Shown: positions 34,473 through 44,858 of the stretch, piece by piece | Layout: the number at the start of each line of letters is the position of its first letter | How positions within the stretch are numbered: position 1 is the first letter of the stretch | Assembly: GCA_015501055.1 (NCBI GenBank) | Contig: JADNYV010000177.1 | Location: forward strand, 1 to 64,000 | Reading direction: 5' to 3' | Origin: Mucidula mucida | Taxonomy: Eukaryota; Basidiomycota; Agaricomycetes; Agaricales; Physalacriaceae | DNA length: 64,000 nucleotides | Notes under the pieces: generated by a model | Seen by the model: only the letters and a program-made list of their open reading frames with translations | Database searches by the model: none | Told to the model about the DNA's origin: nothing | Made by a program: the position numbers and the translations under genes

Positions 34473-34817
34473 TGTGAGAATCGGACGATAAAACGAGGGC
34501 GAATGCACTGATGAATTCATCTCGAGTATATCCTCTTTATACAACTTGACGAGCACCATACTACGAAACTGGCAGTAGACACGAAGACCTGTAAACTAAA
34601 TGACTGAGAATGCTAAGTAAGACTGCTGGGAACCATTGGTAAGTCAATTGAACTATGGGATAAGAAACAAACGGAAAACATATGAAGTGGCGGATTCGCG
34701 AGTTGAGTCCAGATTTAGAATGTGGATCCCGGAATGAATCGGTGGATCCACAAGAGAAGACGCGTCACGTCGACGCGTTTGTGAGGACCGTCGGTCCGTC
34801 CGGCTTGAATGCCAACA
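34473..34817 (-). repeat. Copia-1 5' LTR
   Basis: 345 bp; followed on minus by the primer binding site without a gap. Confidence 0.95.
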
Positions 34818-34822
34818 CATAA

Positions 34823-35629
34823 TAAGGCGTCAGCAGGGCTTCATTGAACACGGGATGGATGCTCTTCCATGTGTGAGGGATCTGGAGCTTGTAAGAACTC
34901 ATCCCAACTTTCTTGAACACTTTGAACGGCCCAAAGTGTTTGTCGTCTAGCTTCTTCATTGGTCTGTCCGTACTGAGATTTGTCCCTTCCAACCAGACTT
35001 TGTCACCTTCCTTGTACTCCATTGCCTCTGTTCGCTTCCTGTCATAAAACTGTTTTATATCTTCCTTTGCCATGTTTAACGCTGATCCAACTTCATTCCA
35101 AGTTTTTCCTCATTCCGTCAGCAAACTCCTGTGCAGTCTCATTTCTTGATGCCATCTTTGGAGCAGTGCCTTTGTAGGGGTGCCTGCCCATATCCGCGAA
35201 GAACAGAGTGACCTTAGTTGCCAAATGTTCTCAATCATTGTAAACAAATTCAGCAGAAGGTAACCATTTGTGCCAGTCATTCTGATGGTAATTGATGAAT
35301 AACCGTAAGAAATATTCTATCTCTTGGTTCAGCCTTTCCGTCTGTCCATTTGCCTGTGGATGGTACGCCGTTGTGAAGTTCCCTTCAATGCCCAATAGCC
35401 GGTATAACTTCTTCATAAAACGCGAGTGGTATTGCGGGCCTCAATTGTGTATCATCCATCGTGGCATCTCATGTATGGGGAAAATGCAACCACGGTAGAT
35501 GCGGGCCATGCCTTCTGACGTCAGAGTGGTGTGTGTGGGTATAATGCGTAACCACTTTGTGAAGTGGTCCACAAACGTGCTGATCACATTGTATCCTCCC
35601 AATTCCGGCAGCTCTCTAATTATGTCCGT
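34823..35629 (-). pseudogene. Gypsy integrase core and C-terminus
   Basis: VISTFVDHFTKWLRIIPTH, AYHPQANGQTERLNQEIEYF, and the C-terminal barrel KVWLEGTNLSTDRPMKKLDD and SIHPVFNEALLTPYY. Interrupted upstream by the hAT element and downstream by Copia-1. Confidence 0.8.
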
Positions 35630-35874
35630 TAGAGTCGGACGCGAGTATAGAATAAAAAAAGTACTCACGAATAAACTCATACTCATCATGCAAGCCAAGA
35701 GTATACTCGCACGTGAGTAGAGTAGAGTCTAGAGTCTATGGTGAGTCTAGAGTTTCAGTTTGGGGCCACGAATACTCGATAGACTCATACTCATAAATAT
35801 TCGTGAATACTCATGAGTATTCTTATATTCGTGAGTATTCGTGAGTATTCAGCTCCTAATATATATTTTTTGAA

Positions 35875-35970
35875 CAAAATGAACCCCGTGAGCATTGAAC
35901 CCACGGAGCTCAGCCATTTCTGTGCATCAGCACAACAACGAGTATAACCACTGCGCCAAAAGGGCATATT
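35875..35970 (-). repeat. tRNA-like segment with A and B box inside the hAT element
   Basis: On minus: TGGCGCAGTGGTTA (A-box-like) and about 50 nt later GTGGGTTCAATGCTCAC (T-arm/B-box-like). No convincing acceptor stem or full cloverleaf. Probably a tRNA relic or SINE head. Confidence 0.45.
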
Positions 35971-36183
35971 CATTATACAATTTCAGTCCAGATCACACAT
36001 AATTAGGTAAAATGCCATTAGCAAAAAAAAGGACAAAGGCCATGAAGGCCATACAAAATGTTGTGCTACAAACAAACCTGATGCGAGTACTGTTGCGAAG
36101 CGACGCATACGACGCATCAGGTGAAGAGTATGATACATCTAATATACAAAAAAACTACAAAATCGTCCACAAAAACGAATACT

Positions 36184-36775
36184 CTACAGTCCGTGAGGAA
36201 GAAGGGGTGCGCGCCCGAAAACTGTAACGTAACAGTCCACATAGTACTCAGCTAATCCGTACTCAACAGTCCGCATTTCCCGTTCTGACATCAGAGAGCC
36301 ACAGATCAACTTGTGAGCGGCCTGTGAAGTTCCCGCCGGCATTGGTGGAACACGACACCAGCGTCGCATCACCCGGTACAAAGCAGCCAGGACAGACGCG
36401 CGTCCCGTAAACGTTGCTGCCGCCAGCCCCATCCGACCCCAGTCAATGCTCTCCGGGACGACTCGGCCGTTGAAAAGTGCACCGAGAATCTGCATCTGGC
36501 GGTCACCGAAAGACGAGGCATCCAAATTGTCGTAAGGCACTGCTTGCCCAAGCTCCGTGTCAGGTTGCGGATCGTTGAAGCCCACGGGCTTGAGGTCGTA
36601 GCAAAGGCGGTCGAGCGCGAGGAACTCGTAGCGGAAATTGGTCTCGAATAACTCCCAAAGAATTTCCCGGCAAACATGCTGAGCAGGTAAAACATTCGGT
36701 TGTAGCTGTTCTCCTTGCCAAGTCGCCGACGCAGTAGAATCTTCACTGTCTTTATGTTTGAATTTGCTTGCTGAT
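36184..36775 (-). CDS. ORF inside the hAT element, uncharacterised mushroom protein family
   Basis: One open frame of about 195 codons, visibly more GC-rich than the flanks. It begins upstream of STASATWQGEQLQPNVLPAQ and continues REILWELFETNFRYEFLALD, FNDPQPDTELGQAVPYDN, DRQMQILGALFNGRVVPES and ASVLAALYRVMRRW. It ends EYYVDCYVTVFGRAPLLPHG before the stop at 36184. No ATG is obvious at the 5' end, so it may be a partial capture. From memory it resembles a recurrent uncharacterised Agaricomycete family; I do not recognise a function. It is not a transposase I know. Confidence 0.55.
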
Positions 36776-36979
36776 ACGTGAGTATACTCGAGTATACTCG
36801 GATCGTACTCGAGTACTCGAATACTCGAGACTCATGAAGTACTCTCGAGTAGAGTAGATATTCGAGTAGAGTCTCGAGTGAAGACTCGAGTCTTGAGTAT
36901 TGGGTTTGAGGTAAGAGTTACTCATACGATGAGTCCGAATATACTCGAGTATGGACTCGTGTCCATCTCTAATGTCCGT

Positions 36980-39580
36980 CCCTACTACCTCCCATGGCTT
37001 GCTTGGCACGTCAATAGGGTGAAGGGATGCAGCCGGCTGCATGCAATGTGACTTTGTGGCCTGGCATTTTTGACACCCTTCCATGTATTCATGAATGTCT
37101 CGGCTAATTCCAGGCCACCAATAGGTGTGCGTGATCAACTCAAGAGTCTTGTATCGTCTGGGATGCCCTGCAAGCTGCGCATTATGGTGCATTCCAATAA
37201 TCTTTCCCCGCAATTCCTTGTCCTTCGGTATGTAAATACAATCTTTTCATATAATAAGTCCATTTTGCTTCTCTTCCCATCCTTTTTCTTTGTTTTCCAA
37301 TGCTTTTTGTATGTATCTGTCCTTGTTTCCTTTTCTTTGTTTGATTTTGTTAAGTAATTCATCCTTCGGTGTAGCTACTGTATGTAAAGAAAATTGAATT
37401 TGTGAAATAAAAAACTCCGGTTTAAGTAAGACAATGTTTTCGTTATCTTTTTCCCCCATCTCAAGGCCTGTCATCCTTGACAAGGCATCAGCTTTCCCCA
37501 TTGTCCTGCCCGGCTTATGAATCATCTGTATGTCATACTCTGCCAAATCTGTAACCCATCTTGCCTGTCGCCAATTCAACTTCTGCAGCTTCCGGAAGTA
37601 CTAGAGGTTTTGATAATTGGTAAAAACCTCCACTGTTTCCTTTGCTCCAAGAAGATACTGTTGCCAATCTTCAATTCAGTTCATAATAGCCATCATTTCC
37701 TTGTTGTATATCTTGTAGTTGCGTTCAACTTCATTTAGTGCACAGGACCAAAAGGCTACTGGTCTCCATTTCCTGTTAACATTAGCATAGTTTGAGGAGT
37801 CTGCCTCGACTCAAAATTGCCATCGTCGTGTGGTACAATCAGAACGGGTTCTTCTGTCATCCTCCATTTCAACTCCTCAAACACCTCGTGCTGCTCCATG
37901 CCCCAAACCCACTCACCCTTCCCGGTTAGTGATGTCAATGGCTTTGCTACTCCCGCAAATTCCCGGATGAAATGTCAGTAGAAAATGTAGAAGCCCAGAA
38001 ATGACTGTAACTTTTGCCGGATCCATCTTCACTTCTTCTCCGCCAATAATTACTCCCAAGTAATCTACTTTGTGTGCTTCAAAACTACATTTCTCGGGCT
38101 TTAAATACAACCTATTTACTTGTAATATTTCTAGTACTTGTCGTACAATGTGCCTATGTTCTTCCAAAGTGTTCGTAAATATAAGTATATTGATTAGGTA
38201 AACTATAACATGTCCTTCATCAATCAACTCCTTCAGAATGTGATTCATGAACAATTAGAAGGTGGCCAGTGAGTTTGTAAGTCCGAAGAACATGACTGAG
38301 GGCTTGAACAGGCCTCGGTTTGTTTGAAACACTGCCTTCCATTCGTTACCTTCTTTAATTTGGATGTTGTTGTAACCCCATCGGACATCCATCTTTGTGA
38401 ACCATGTCGCTCTCTTCAACTTTTCAATAAGCTCCTGGATCAACGGCAAGGGATATCAGTTTTTGATTGTCATGTCATTCAATTTCCGATAATCCTGCAC
38501 GGGCCGAAGGCTTCCGTCCTTCTTTTTGACAAAGAAGAATGGTGACGCCATGGGTGAGATTGATGGTTATATGTGTCCCGTGCGTATGTTTTCCTCCAAG
38601 AACTCGTCTAACGCCTTCTGCTCAGATGGACTAAGGGGATAAACCTTGCAGTCAACCGGTTTGGAACCAGGTGTGAGTTCTATAGCGTGGTCCCAAGGTC
38701 TTCGCTCCGGTAGCTTGTCAAAGTCCGCCTTGCTAAATACATTGGAGAATTCCTCAATGTAAGGTGCAGCAATGGATGAAGGCTGTTGTGATCTCAGCTT
38801 TTCACCGCTTTTGCAATAATTGTCCCAGTTCATCCAGAACAACTGCTCTCCCTCTTTCAGCTTCTCTTCTACATCTTCTCCTTCATCTTCTGGTGACTCA
38901 TACTCGGGTAGGTAGCCGCAACAATCTGGACATTGTTCAAAAGTCAATGTGGATTCGGTCCAGTTGATTGTGGCATTGTGATATCGTAATCTGTCTAATT
39001 CCAAAAAGATACTTGTTTTGCCAAGGTTGGTGACAGCCAACTCAATCTTTTCTGCGTAATCACCAATCTTCATCCAAACCTTCATGAAACCTTTGATCGC
39101 CCCTCCCTTGTTTAGGGGCCATCCACATTATAGACAGGAAGCTTGACCGGTAACTCCTTAATCAGGGGTCCATTCTTTTCAACAAATTCTTTATTGACGC
39201 AAGAACCCGTTGCTCCGCTGTCAAGAAGGGCACTTGTTTCCCATTTAGAGCCTGTGTGTACGCTCTCTATGGTTACTCGGAGTTTCATGTCCTGCCCCTT
39301 TGTGCCTCGGATGTACTTCCTCGACTTTTTCAACTCCATCACAACTTCCACCGCAGCTTCCTTTGTCAACGCTCTGATCGCCATCACCTTCTCTTCCGTC
39401 GCTTCTCTCTCTCTCCACTCCGGCATCCATGCTCTCAAAATTCCCACTGCTCTCGACACTTTGTCCTCTCTTAGCCGTTGTGCAATCCACTTGGGCGTAT
39501 TGGGTTCAAATATTTCTTTCGCAGGTTTTGTTGGTGAAGTCGTTGATGATATTTTAGGTGTATCAGTACCAGTACTATGA
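36980..39580 (-). pseudogene. Gypsy protease, reverse transcriptase, RNase H, integrase N-terminus
   Basis: Protease ALLDSGATGSCV (about 39160-39230). The RT segment VDCKVYPLSPSEQKALDEFL is followed by stops, then ATWFTKMDVRWGYNNIQI. The catalytic box reads YLINILIF where active enzymes have YxDD. RNase H tail includes VTDLAEYDIQMIHKPGRTMG and KADALSRM. The integrase zinc finger shows HHNAQLAGHPRRYKT and CQKCQATKSH. At least four stops or frame changes. Confidence 0.8.
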
Positions 39581-39635
39581 TCAGATTCTGCATCTGATGA
39601 CCCTTCCCTTGATGACTGCTCCGGCAGGACTGCGT

Positions 39636-40550
39636 CTATTGCGGGAGCTTCGCAAAACCCAACTCTTCGGCCAACTTCTCCTTCTTCTCGTTGTTTATTT
39701 TAGTCCATAGACCCTGAATCTGCTGGGGTCGACCCTTCTTCGGACAGAACCTGCTGACATGGCTGTGTTTGCCACAGCTGAAGCAAAGTCCCCTTTGACG
39801 TGTGTTGTTGATGTTCATCGGCCTGCCGGATCCTCCATAGGTAATGCCGGTGGCATCTTGTCGTGTGATCAACGGCAGGGGTGGGTTCGCCGGATTGGCT
39901 CTCAATGTAGTTATCTGCGGAGTCTGGGGCCGGGAATGCATTCCGGGCCTCTTGCTCGCCATTTGCCTTCTCCACAGCTGATCAATCTGAATGATCTGTT
40001 TCTTCCAATCATTGTATTCTTCTGGCAACATGTCTCGGCTGCCATAGATCTGGTTGATAATCTTCTCGTTGATGTTGGTCTCGAGAAGAGGCATGACATA
40101 TGCATTATCCTTTGAATATCCTACCTGAGTAAGCAGGATCTCGAACTTCTGGAAAAAGTCTTGAGCGGTGTCTTGCCCCTGGCACAACCGCTTGATCTGG
40201 TCTTGCGCGTCTCGTGCAAGGTTGGAGTCTACAAATCTCTCCTTCAAATGTTCCTTGAACTGCGCCCAGGAAACTCTCCATTCCTCTCGTGACTCACTGA
40301 AGCTCTGGTCTGTATAGTTCTGAACCCATGCATTAATGTAATCTCCTCGGATGTAGGAGAGAACAACATTAATCCTTTCGGAGTCAGATGTGATATTGTT
40401 CTTTTCATCACGGATGTATGTGAACATTGATTGCCACCAGCTCTTGTACTTGGTCTGGTTCCTATCATAGTCATAAGGCTTGTTGACAAGGGATCAGCCT
40501 TTGGGTTTGGCATTGGCGTAATGACCGGACTCGGGTGCTTTGTTAGACAT
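39636..40550 (-). pseudogene. Gypsy gag
   Basis: The start MSNKAPESGHYANAKPKG hits a stop, and the frame resumes as MFTYIRDEKNNITSDSERIN. A capsid-like region (RDAQDQIKRLCQGQDTAQDF) and a zinc knuckle CFSCGKHSHVSRFC follow, then FAKLPQ. One early frame break; otherwise well kept. Confidence 0.8.
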
Positions 40551-41052
40551 GTTGAATTGGGGTGATGGGGTTGGAGAGTGAAAGGGTGATAATGGGGGTA
40601 TGGGTGATGCGGGTTTGGAGGAATTGAGTGAGGGGATAGAGGTTTGGATGAATAAGGAGGATTCACCTAGATCTGCAAGAGAATCCAGGACTTGATAGGG
40701 TGGGGAATGATGATGTGTATCATAAGAGAAGTAAAGTAGGTAAGTATTGTAACTGTTTACGCTATTTTACTGACTACTGACTACGTATCTACGGAGTCCA
40801 AGAGCTTGTCACAAGTTTGCAATTGCCCAGCCAATGTCCCTCTCGTGTGAGGTAAGCCGAAGTTTTCCTGGGAACAGGAGTTGACCCATAAACAGCGCCC
40901 ACTGAAGTGCAACTGCCAAAAGTTCGTTCTTGTGAGAGCGGCTACTTCCAGCACCCGAGGCAGTTATCTCTAACTGTTAGCCGGTGCTACTGGGACCAAT
41001 ACACACATATGTGAACGTGCGCTGGAATTAGGAATCCGTTAATCTGTAAACC
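40551..41052. other. Gypsy leader and unassigned sequence
   Basis: Between the gag start and the truncated 5' LTR. The part nearest the LTR (about 40790-41050) resembles neither LTR nor leader and may be another insertion. Confidence 0.4.
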
Positions 41053-41531
41053 TACCACAGAGAGACTTTAAGGGAAAAGAAAGTGTTTGCGTTCATAGAA
41101 CTAGGCTAGGCCAGGTGTATAAACAAGATTGGCACTAAAGTACAACAATGCTACGCTACTGCTTATATATTAGTAAGTCTGTGTTTGGGACTCCTTGTCT
41201 GTACATGTTTCCGCTAGGGATAGCTCCACGCCCTTGACCTAATGTTATATGCTACTAGTCCGTGAAACCATTAAATACAGGTGGTAACTGCATGTAAGGA
41301 ATAATACTGAAACGACCATGTGTGCTACAAGTGTTGTCAGGGTGTGCAATAGGAAGTCCATAAGGCGTCAGCATGTATGATGTCATCCATGTGTTTGACA
41401 TGTGTAAGACTTTGGTAATGAAAAGGAGTATAATTGGTGACAAAACAGATAATAAAACAGTTTGTTGATAAGACAAGCCCGGATAAGATATGATGAGATG
41501 TGAAAATGTGAAAATATGGCAATTCATAACA
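41053..41531 (-). repeat. Gypsy 5' LTR, truncated
   Basis: Aligns with 28395-28881; the part bearing TGTTAGCAAC is missing and replaced by unrelated sequence, so the primer site is lost. Confidence 0.75.
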
Positions 41532-42598
41532 CTACATAAAAGTTGGCCAGGAATATCCTGAAATGGCTATGACTGTGGCCACAGCAGAGTCTGGGGGCAT
41601 AGAGCCCATCTTCAAAGAAGCAAAACAACGTGCTGACTAGCCGTTGTGGCAGAAAGCAATTGAAGAAGAAATCAAAACACTTACCCAAGCAGGCACATGG
41701 GAACTTGTGCCGCATCCAACGGATTGGAACATGATCAGATTCAAGTGGGTCCTCCAGATTAAGAAGAAAGCGGGTGGAATTATTGACAAGTACAAGGTGC
41801 AACTCATTGCACAAGGATTTACACAGGTTGAAGGAGTCAATTATTTTGTGACATTTGCACCATTGCCAAACTTGGGTCACTCCCAATCATTCTTGCCATT
41901 GCCGCGCAGAACAACTGGGATATCAGTGTGTTCAATTTTTATGGCACGTTTCTCAATAGAGAATTTGAGGATGATAATGAGCTATACATGAAACAGCCTC
42001 CGGATTTTGAACGTGCGGATTGGCGTCAATATGTTCTATGTTCATGGAAAACAATTTACGGACTCAAGCAGAGTTCTCGTAAGTAGTACAAGAAACTCAC
42101 CGCTGCTCTTGCCACACTTGGATTCACCACACTCAAGAAGGATCATGCAGTCTATAGACTCGTTACCAGATTGGACATCATCATCCTTGCTATCCATATC
42201 AACAACTGCACTATTATGGCCAGTTCTTCCGCTCTCATCATCCAGATCCAACACCAGATTAGGCAGCTATTCCAGATCACACTGCTGGGGCCTATCAGCT
42301 GGCTCCTTGGCATAAAAATCACATGTGACAGGGCAGCACGGTTCATTTCCATCAATCAGACATCATACATTGATTCCATCAATCAGACATTATACATTGA
42401 TTCCGTCTTACAGTGCTTCAATATGGAAGTCTGCAAGCCGTTATCCATCCCCATGGACTCAAACGTCCAACTATCACACAACCAGTGCCCAACCAACACA
42501 TCAGCAATTGTGCAAATGCAGCGCTACCCGTATCAAGGCATGGTTGGATTACTAATCCAGATCACGACTGGCACATGTTCCGACTTGGCTTATGCAGC
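41532..42598 (+). pseudogene. Copia-2 reverse transcriptase remnant
   Basis: Reads AIEEEIKTLTQAGTWELVP, IIDKYKVQLIAQGFTQVEG, then a frameshift near 41865, WDISVFNFYGTFLNREFEDD, KTIYGLKQSSRK with a stop, and ISWLLGIKITCD. The catalytic box is HINNCT where active relatives have an Asp-Asp pair. A 27-bp stretch is repeated in tandem at about 42355-42410. Confidence 0.8.
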
Positions 42599-43128
42599 TG
42601 TTATGAATCACCATATTTTCACATTTTCAATCTTATCATATCTTATCGGGGGGCTTGTCTTATCAACCAACGAACTGTTTCATCATCTGTTTTGTCACTG
42701 ATCATACTGCTTTTTATTACCGAAGCCATACTCATGTCGGACACACACCCAACACATGGATGACATCATACATGCTGATACCTCATAGACTCCCTATTAT
42801 ATACACACCACCAACACACGTAGCACACATGGTTGTTTCAGTATTATTACTTACATGCAGTTACCACTTGTATTTAATGGTTTCACGGACTAGTAGCATA
42901 CAACACTGGGTCAAGGGCATGGAGTTATCCCTAGCGGAAACATGTATGGACAAGGAGTCCCAAACACAGGCTTACTAGTATATAAGCAGTAGTATAGTAT
43001 CATTGTACTTTAGTTCCGATCTCGTTTATACACCTGGCCTAGCCTAGTCTTACAAACACAAACACTTTCTTCCTTAAGTTCTTGCTGTGGTACCTGGTTG
43101 AGTCTTGTGGCTTAGTCAGTTGCTAACA
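42599..43128 (+). repeat. Solo Gypsy LTR in opposite orientation
   Basis: 530 bp from TGTTATGAATC to GCTAACA, the reverse complement arrangement of 28351-28881. It interrupts Copia-2 between RT and RNase H. Flanks GCAGC and ACTCA do not match, and some Copia-2 sequence is missing at the junction. Confidence 0.85.
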
Positions 43129-43150
43129 ACTCACAGTTGGAGGCTGACAT

Positions 43151-43642
43151 TTGGAGGAGAAGGACAGAGAATTGGAAGGATATGCCGATGCAGACAGGAT
43201 GTCTGTGGAGAATTGCAAGGCAATCTCCAGGTACGCTTTTCTTATAGACGGTGGTGCTGTTTTCTGGTTGTCTAAACAGCAGGATATCATCATACTCTCA
43301 ACCACCAAGGTAGAGTACATTGTGTTGACATACACAGGCAAGGAAGCCTTATGGACACGTCAATTCATCTCCAAACTTTTCACAGCGCTCAACAATGCCA
43401 TCATCATCCACGACAACAACCAGTCGGCAGTCGCCCTTGCCCACGCCAAACTTGGTCAGTTTCACGCGCGTACCAAGCACATTAATATTCAATACCACTT
43501 TATTTGGTACACAATTGCAAACAGTGACATCCGACTCGTCTACTGTCGCACGGACAACATGCTTGCGGACACGCTCACCAAAGCCCTTCCCAGTACGAAG
43601 GCAAAACACTTTGCTCAAAGCCTTGGACTTATTCCGGCTTGA
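43151..43642 (+). pseudogene. Copia-2 RNase H and polyprotein end
   Basis: Frame from LEGYADADRMSVENCKAISR through SKQQDIIILSTTKVEYI, IIIHDNNQSAVALAHA and ARTKHINIQYHF to the stop after SLGLIPA. Colinear with the Copia-1 end. It is separated from the RT part by a solo Gypsy LTR and missing about 30 residues of the family's sequence. Confidence 0.8.
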
Positions 43643-43649
43643 GGGGGAG

Positions 43650-43852
43650 TGTTGGAGTCCAAGCCAGACTCCTTATACCTATTGTAATCCCTTATTCCAC
43701 GGACCCGCACTCACATTTTCCGAACCCGGTCCCATTACCACTGACCATCTTGTACTGACTCATTTACTTACTTAGATCCCCATGTTCCCCTTTTGATACA
43801 CCTTCTATATTTACAGTATATAAACTACATACATTTGGACTATATACTGCGT
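43650..43852 (+). repeat. Copia-2 3' LTR, truncated
   Basis: Matches the first ~220 bp of the 5' LTR and stops at ATATACTGCGT. The last ~43 bp are absent and the duplicated kinase 5' region starts at the next base. Confidence 0.85.
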
Positions 43853-44858
43853 AGGTACGCGTGGGGGAATTTCGCGTCCCAATGACATGTCATAGCCATA
43901 AGAGCGCACTGAATGAGCAGGTGATGGGGTGCGCGCCGACCAGGCAGGCAATGGACGGTACATACGCATACAAAAGAAACCAACACTGATCACGTTGTAT
44001 CAACATCGGGACTTCGGCCCGAAGAGGGATGAATCATCATTTTGCTGAATCAAATGTGTTCGTCTCCATGGAGGAAAGAAGAGGAGAGAAAGATGTATCT
44101 TTACTACAACCACTGTCTGTGCTGTCACCTTTACTATCACGTCTCTCACACGTCACCACTGCTCCTCTTACTACATATCACAACCCACCACCACAACTGC
44201 CACTGACATTTGCTGTATGATGAAGGCCACAATAGTCAAGCTCACCGAGCCCCGTAGAGAAGGTAGTGGTAACACCAAAGGGCGTGCTGCTAGTCAGAGA
44301 TGCGCTAAATAATACGATGATGGATGCAAGTTTCTGTTCTGGCGATGACTCGAAGTCCTGCATCCTTTCTGACTTGATGCATCTTCCACGCTCTGGCGAA
44401 AGCACATCTAGCTCTTGTCCATCAACTAGTCCTATCGCATCCAACAAGAAGTATGCCTACCTTCTGAATCTTGATAATTCAATAACCCCTAGTCAATTTT
44501 GCTTCATCACACTCGATAGTCCCTCTCATGGTTCATGTACCGCCATTCGAAACTGTTTCACTCGTTATCACCACTGAAAAGATTGAAATGCGGGAGGTCA
44601 ACGTTTGCAAGATGGTGACCTTGATTTCGGATGAAAGCCTCTCCTAGGTTGACGCTCCAAGATAAATTATCGGTGGAACCGTAACAAGGTGTGGTCTATG
44701 ACTGACGCCGCGATTCAAGACAACTTTTCCCAGATCAACAGCAGCGCGTAGCGTGCATAGCCGCACTCCCGGGCGCACACCAACACCCGGGCATGCCCAT
44801 CACAATTTGAACCGCGTATCAAGACCTCGAGTGCCTTAGTAGGAAATTTTTCGAGCGC
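43853..44858 (+). repeat. Segmental duplication, copy 2, left block
   Basis: Begins at the first base after the truncated Copia-2 LTR. Corresponds to 20545-21558. The first ~40 codons of the kinase gene and its promoter are present on minus; the rest of the gene is not. Confidence 0.9.

Larger units (their letters stand above)
29255..34817 (-). mobile_element. Copia-1: nearly intact Ty1/Copia retroelement
   Basis: Two 345-bp LTRs (29255-29599 and 34473-34817) differ at about six positions by eye. Target-site duplication CATAA at 29250-29254 and 34818-34822. Primer site GGTTATGGGCCC (34472 to 34461 on minus) touches the 5' LTR, and GAGGGGGAG the 3' LTR. It lies in the Gypsy integrase/chromodomain junction. 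Confidence 0.95.
35630..36971 (-). mobile_element. hAT-type DNA element, non-autonomous, carrying an unrelated ORF
   Basis: 1342 bp. Ends are inverted (TAGAGTCGGACGCGAGT at the left, TAGAGATGGACACGAGT as reverse complement at the right). They are flanked by a perfect 8-bp duplication ATGTCCGT (35622-35629 and 36972-36979); TAGAG termini plus 8-bp TSD are hAT hallmarks. Many copies of ACTCGAGTATACT-like motifs lie near both ends. No transposase is seen. It splits the Gypsy integrase. Confidence 0.88.
28351..41531 (-). mobile_element. Ty3/Gypsy chromodomain retroelement, decayed, interrupted twice
   Basis: Minus-strand order gag, protease, RT, RNase H, integrase, chromodomain. The 3' LTR is 28351-28881 (531 bp, TG...CA, purine tract beside it). 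The 5' LTR is at about 41053-41531, lacking its distal ~50 bp. Copia-1 (29255-34817) and a hAT element (35630-36971) are inserted in it. No target-site duplication at its outer ends (AGGGG versus CTACA), so the edges have been rearranged. Confidence 0.85.
27700..43852 (+). mobile_element. Copia-2: decayed Ty1/Copia retroelement, host of the nested cluster
   Basis: A 5' LTR at 27700-27961 begins TGTTGGAGTCC and ends CCAACA. It is followed directly by the primer site GGTTATGGGCCC (27962-27973). Gag starts at 28043. The middle is replaced by the Gypsy element, and reverse transcriptase and RNase H resume at 41532 and 43151. Polypurine tract GAGGGGGAG precedes the 3' LTR (43650-43852), which is cut short at the duplication boundary. 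Stops, frameshifts and loss of late gag, protease and integrase make it dead. Confidence 0.85.

Noticed and set aside
36780..36960. ACTCGAGTATACT repeats as a regulatory array or origin
   Set aside because: They occur near both ends of the hAT element and fit subterminal transposase-binding repeats.
37247..37579. Separate lysine-rich gene inside the Gypsy element
   Set aside because: It is the RNase H/integrase linker of the Gypsy polyprotein (GRTMGKADALSRM upstream).
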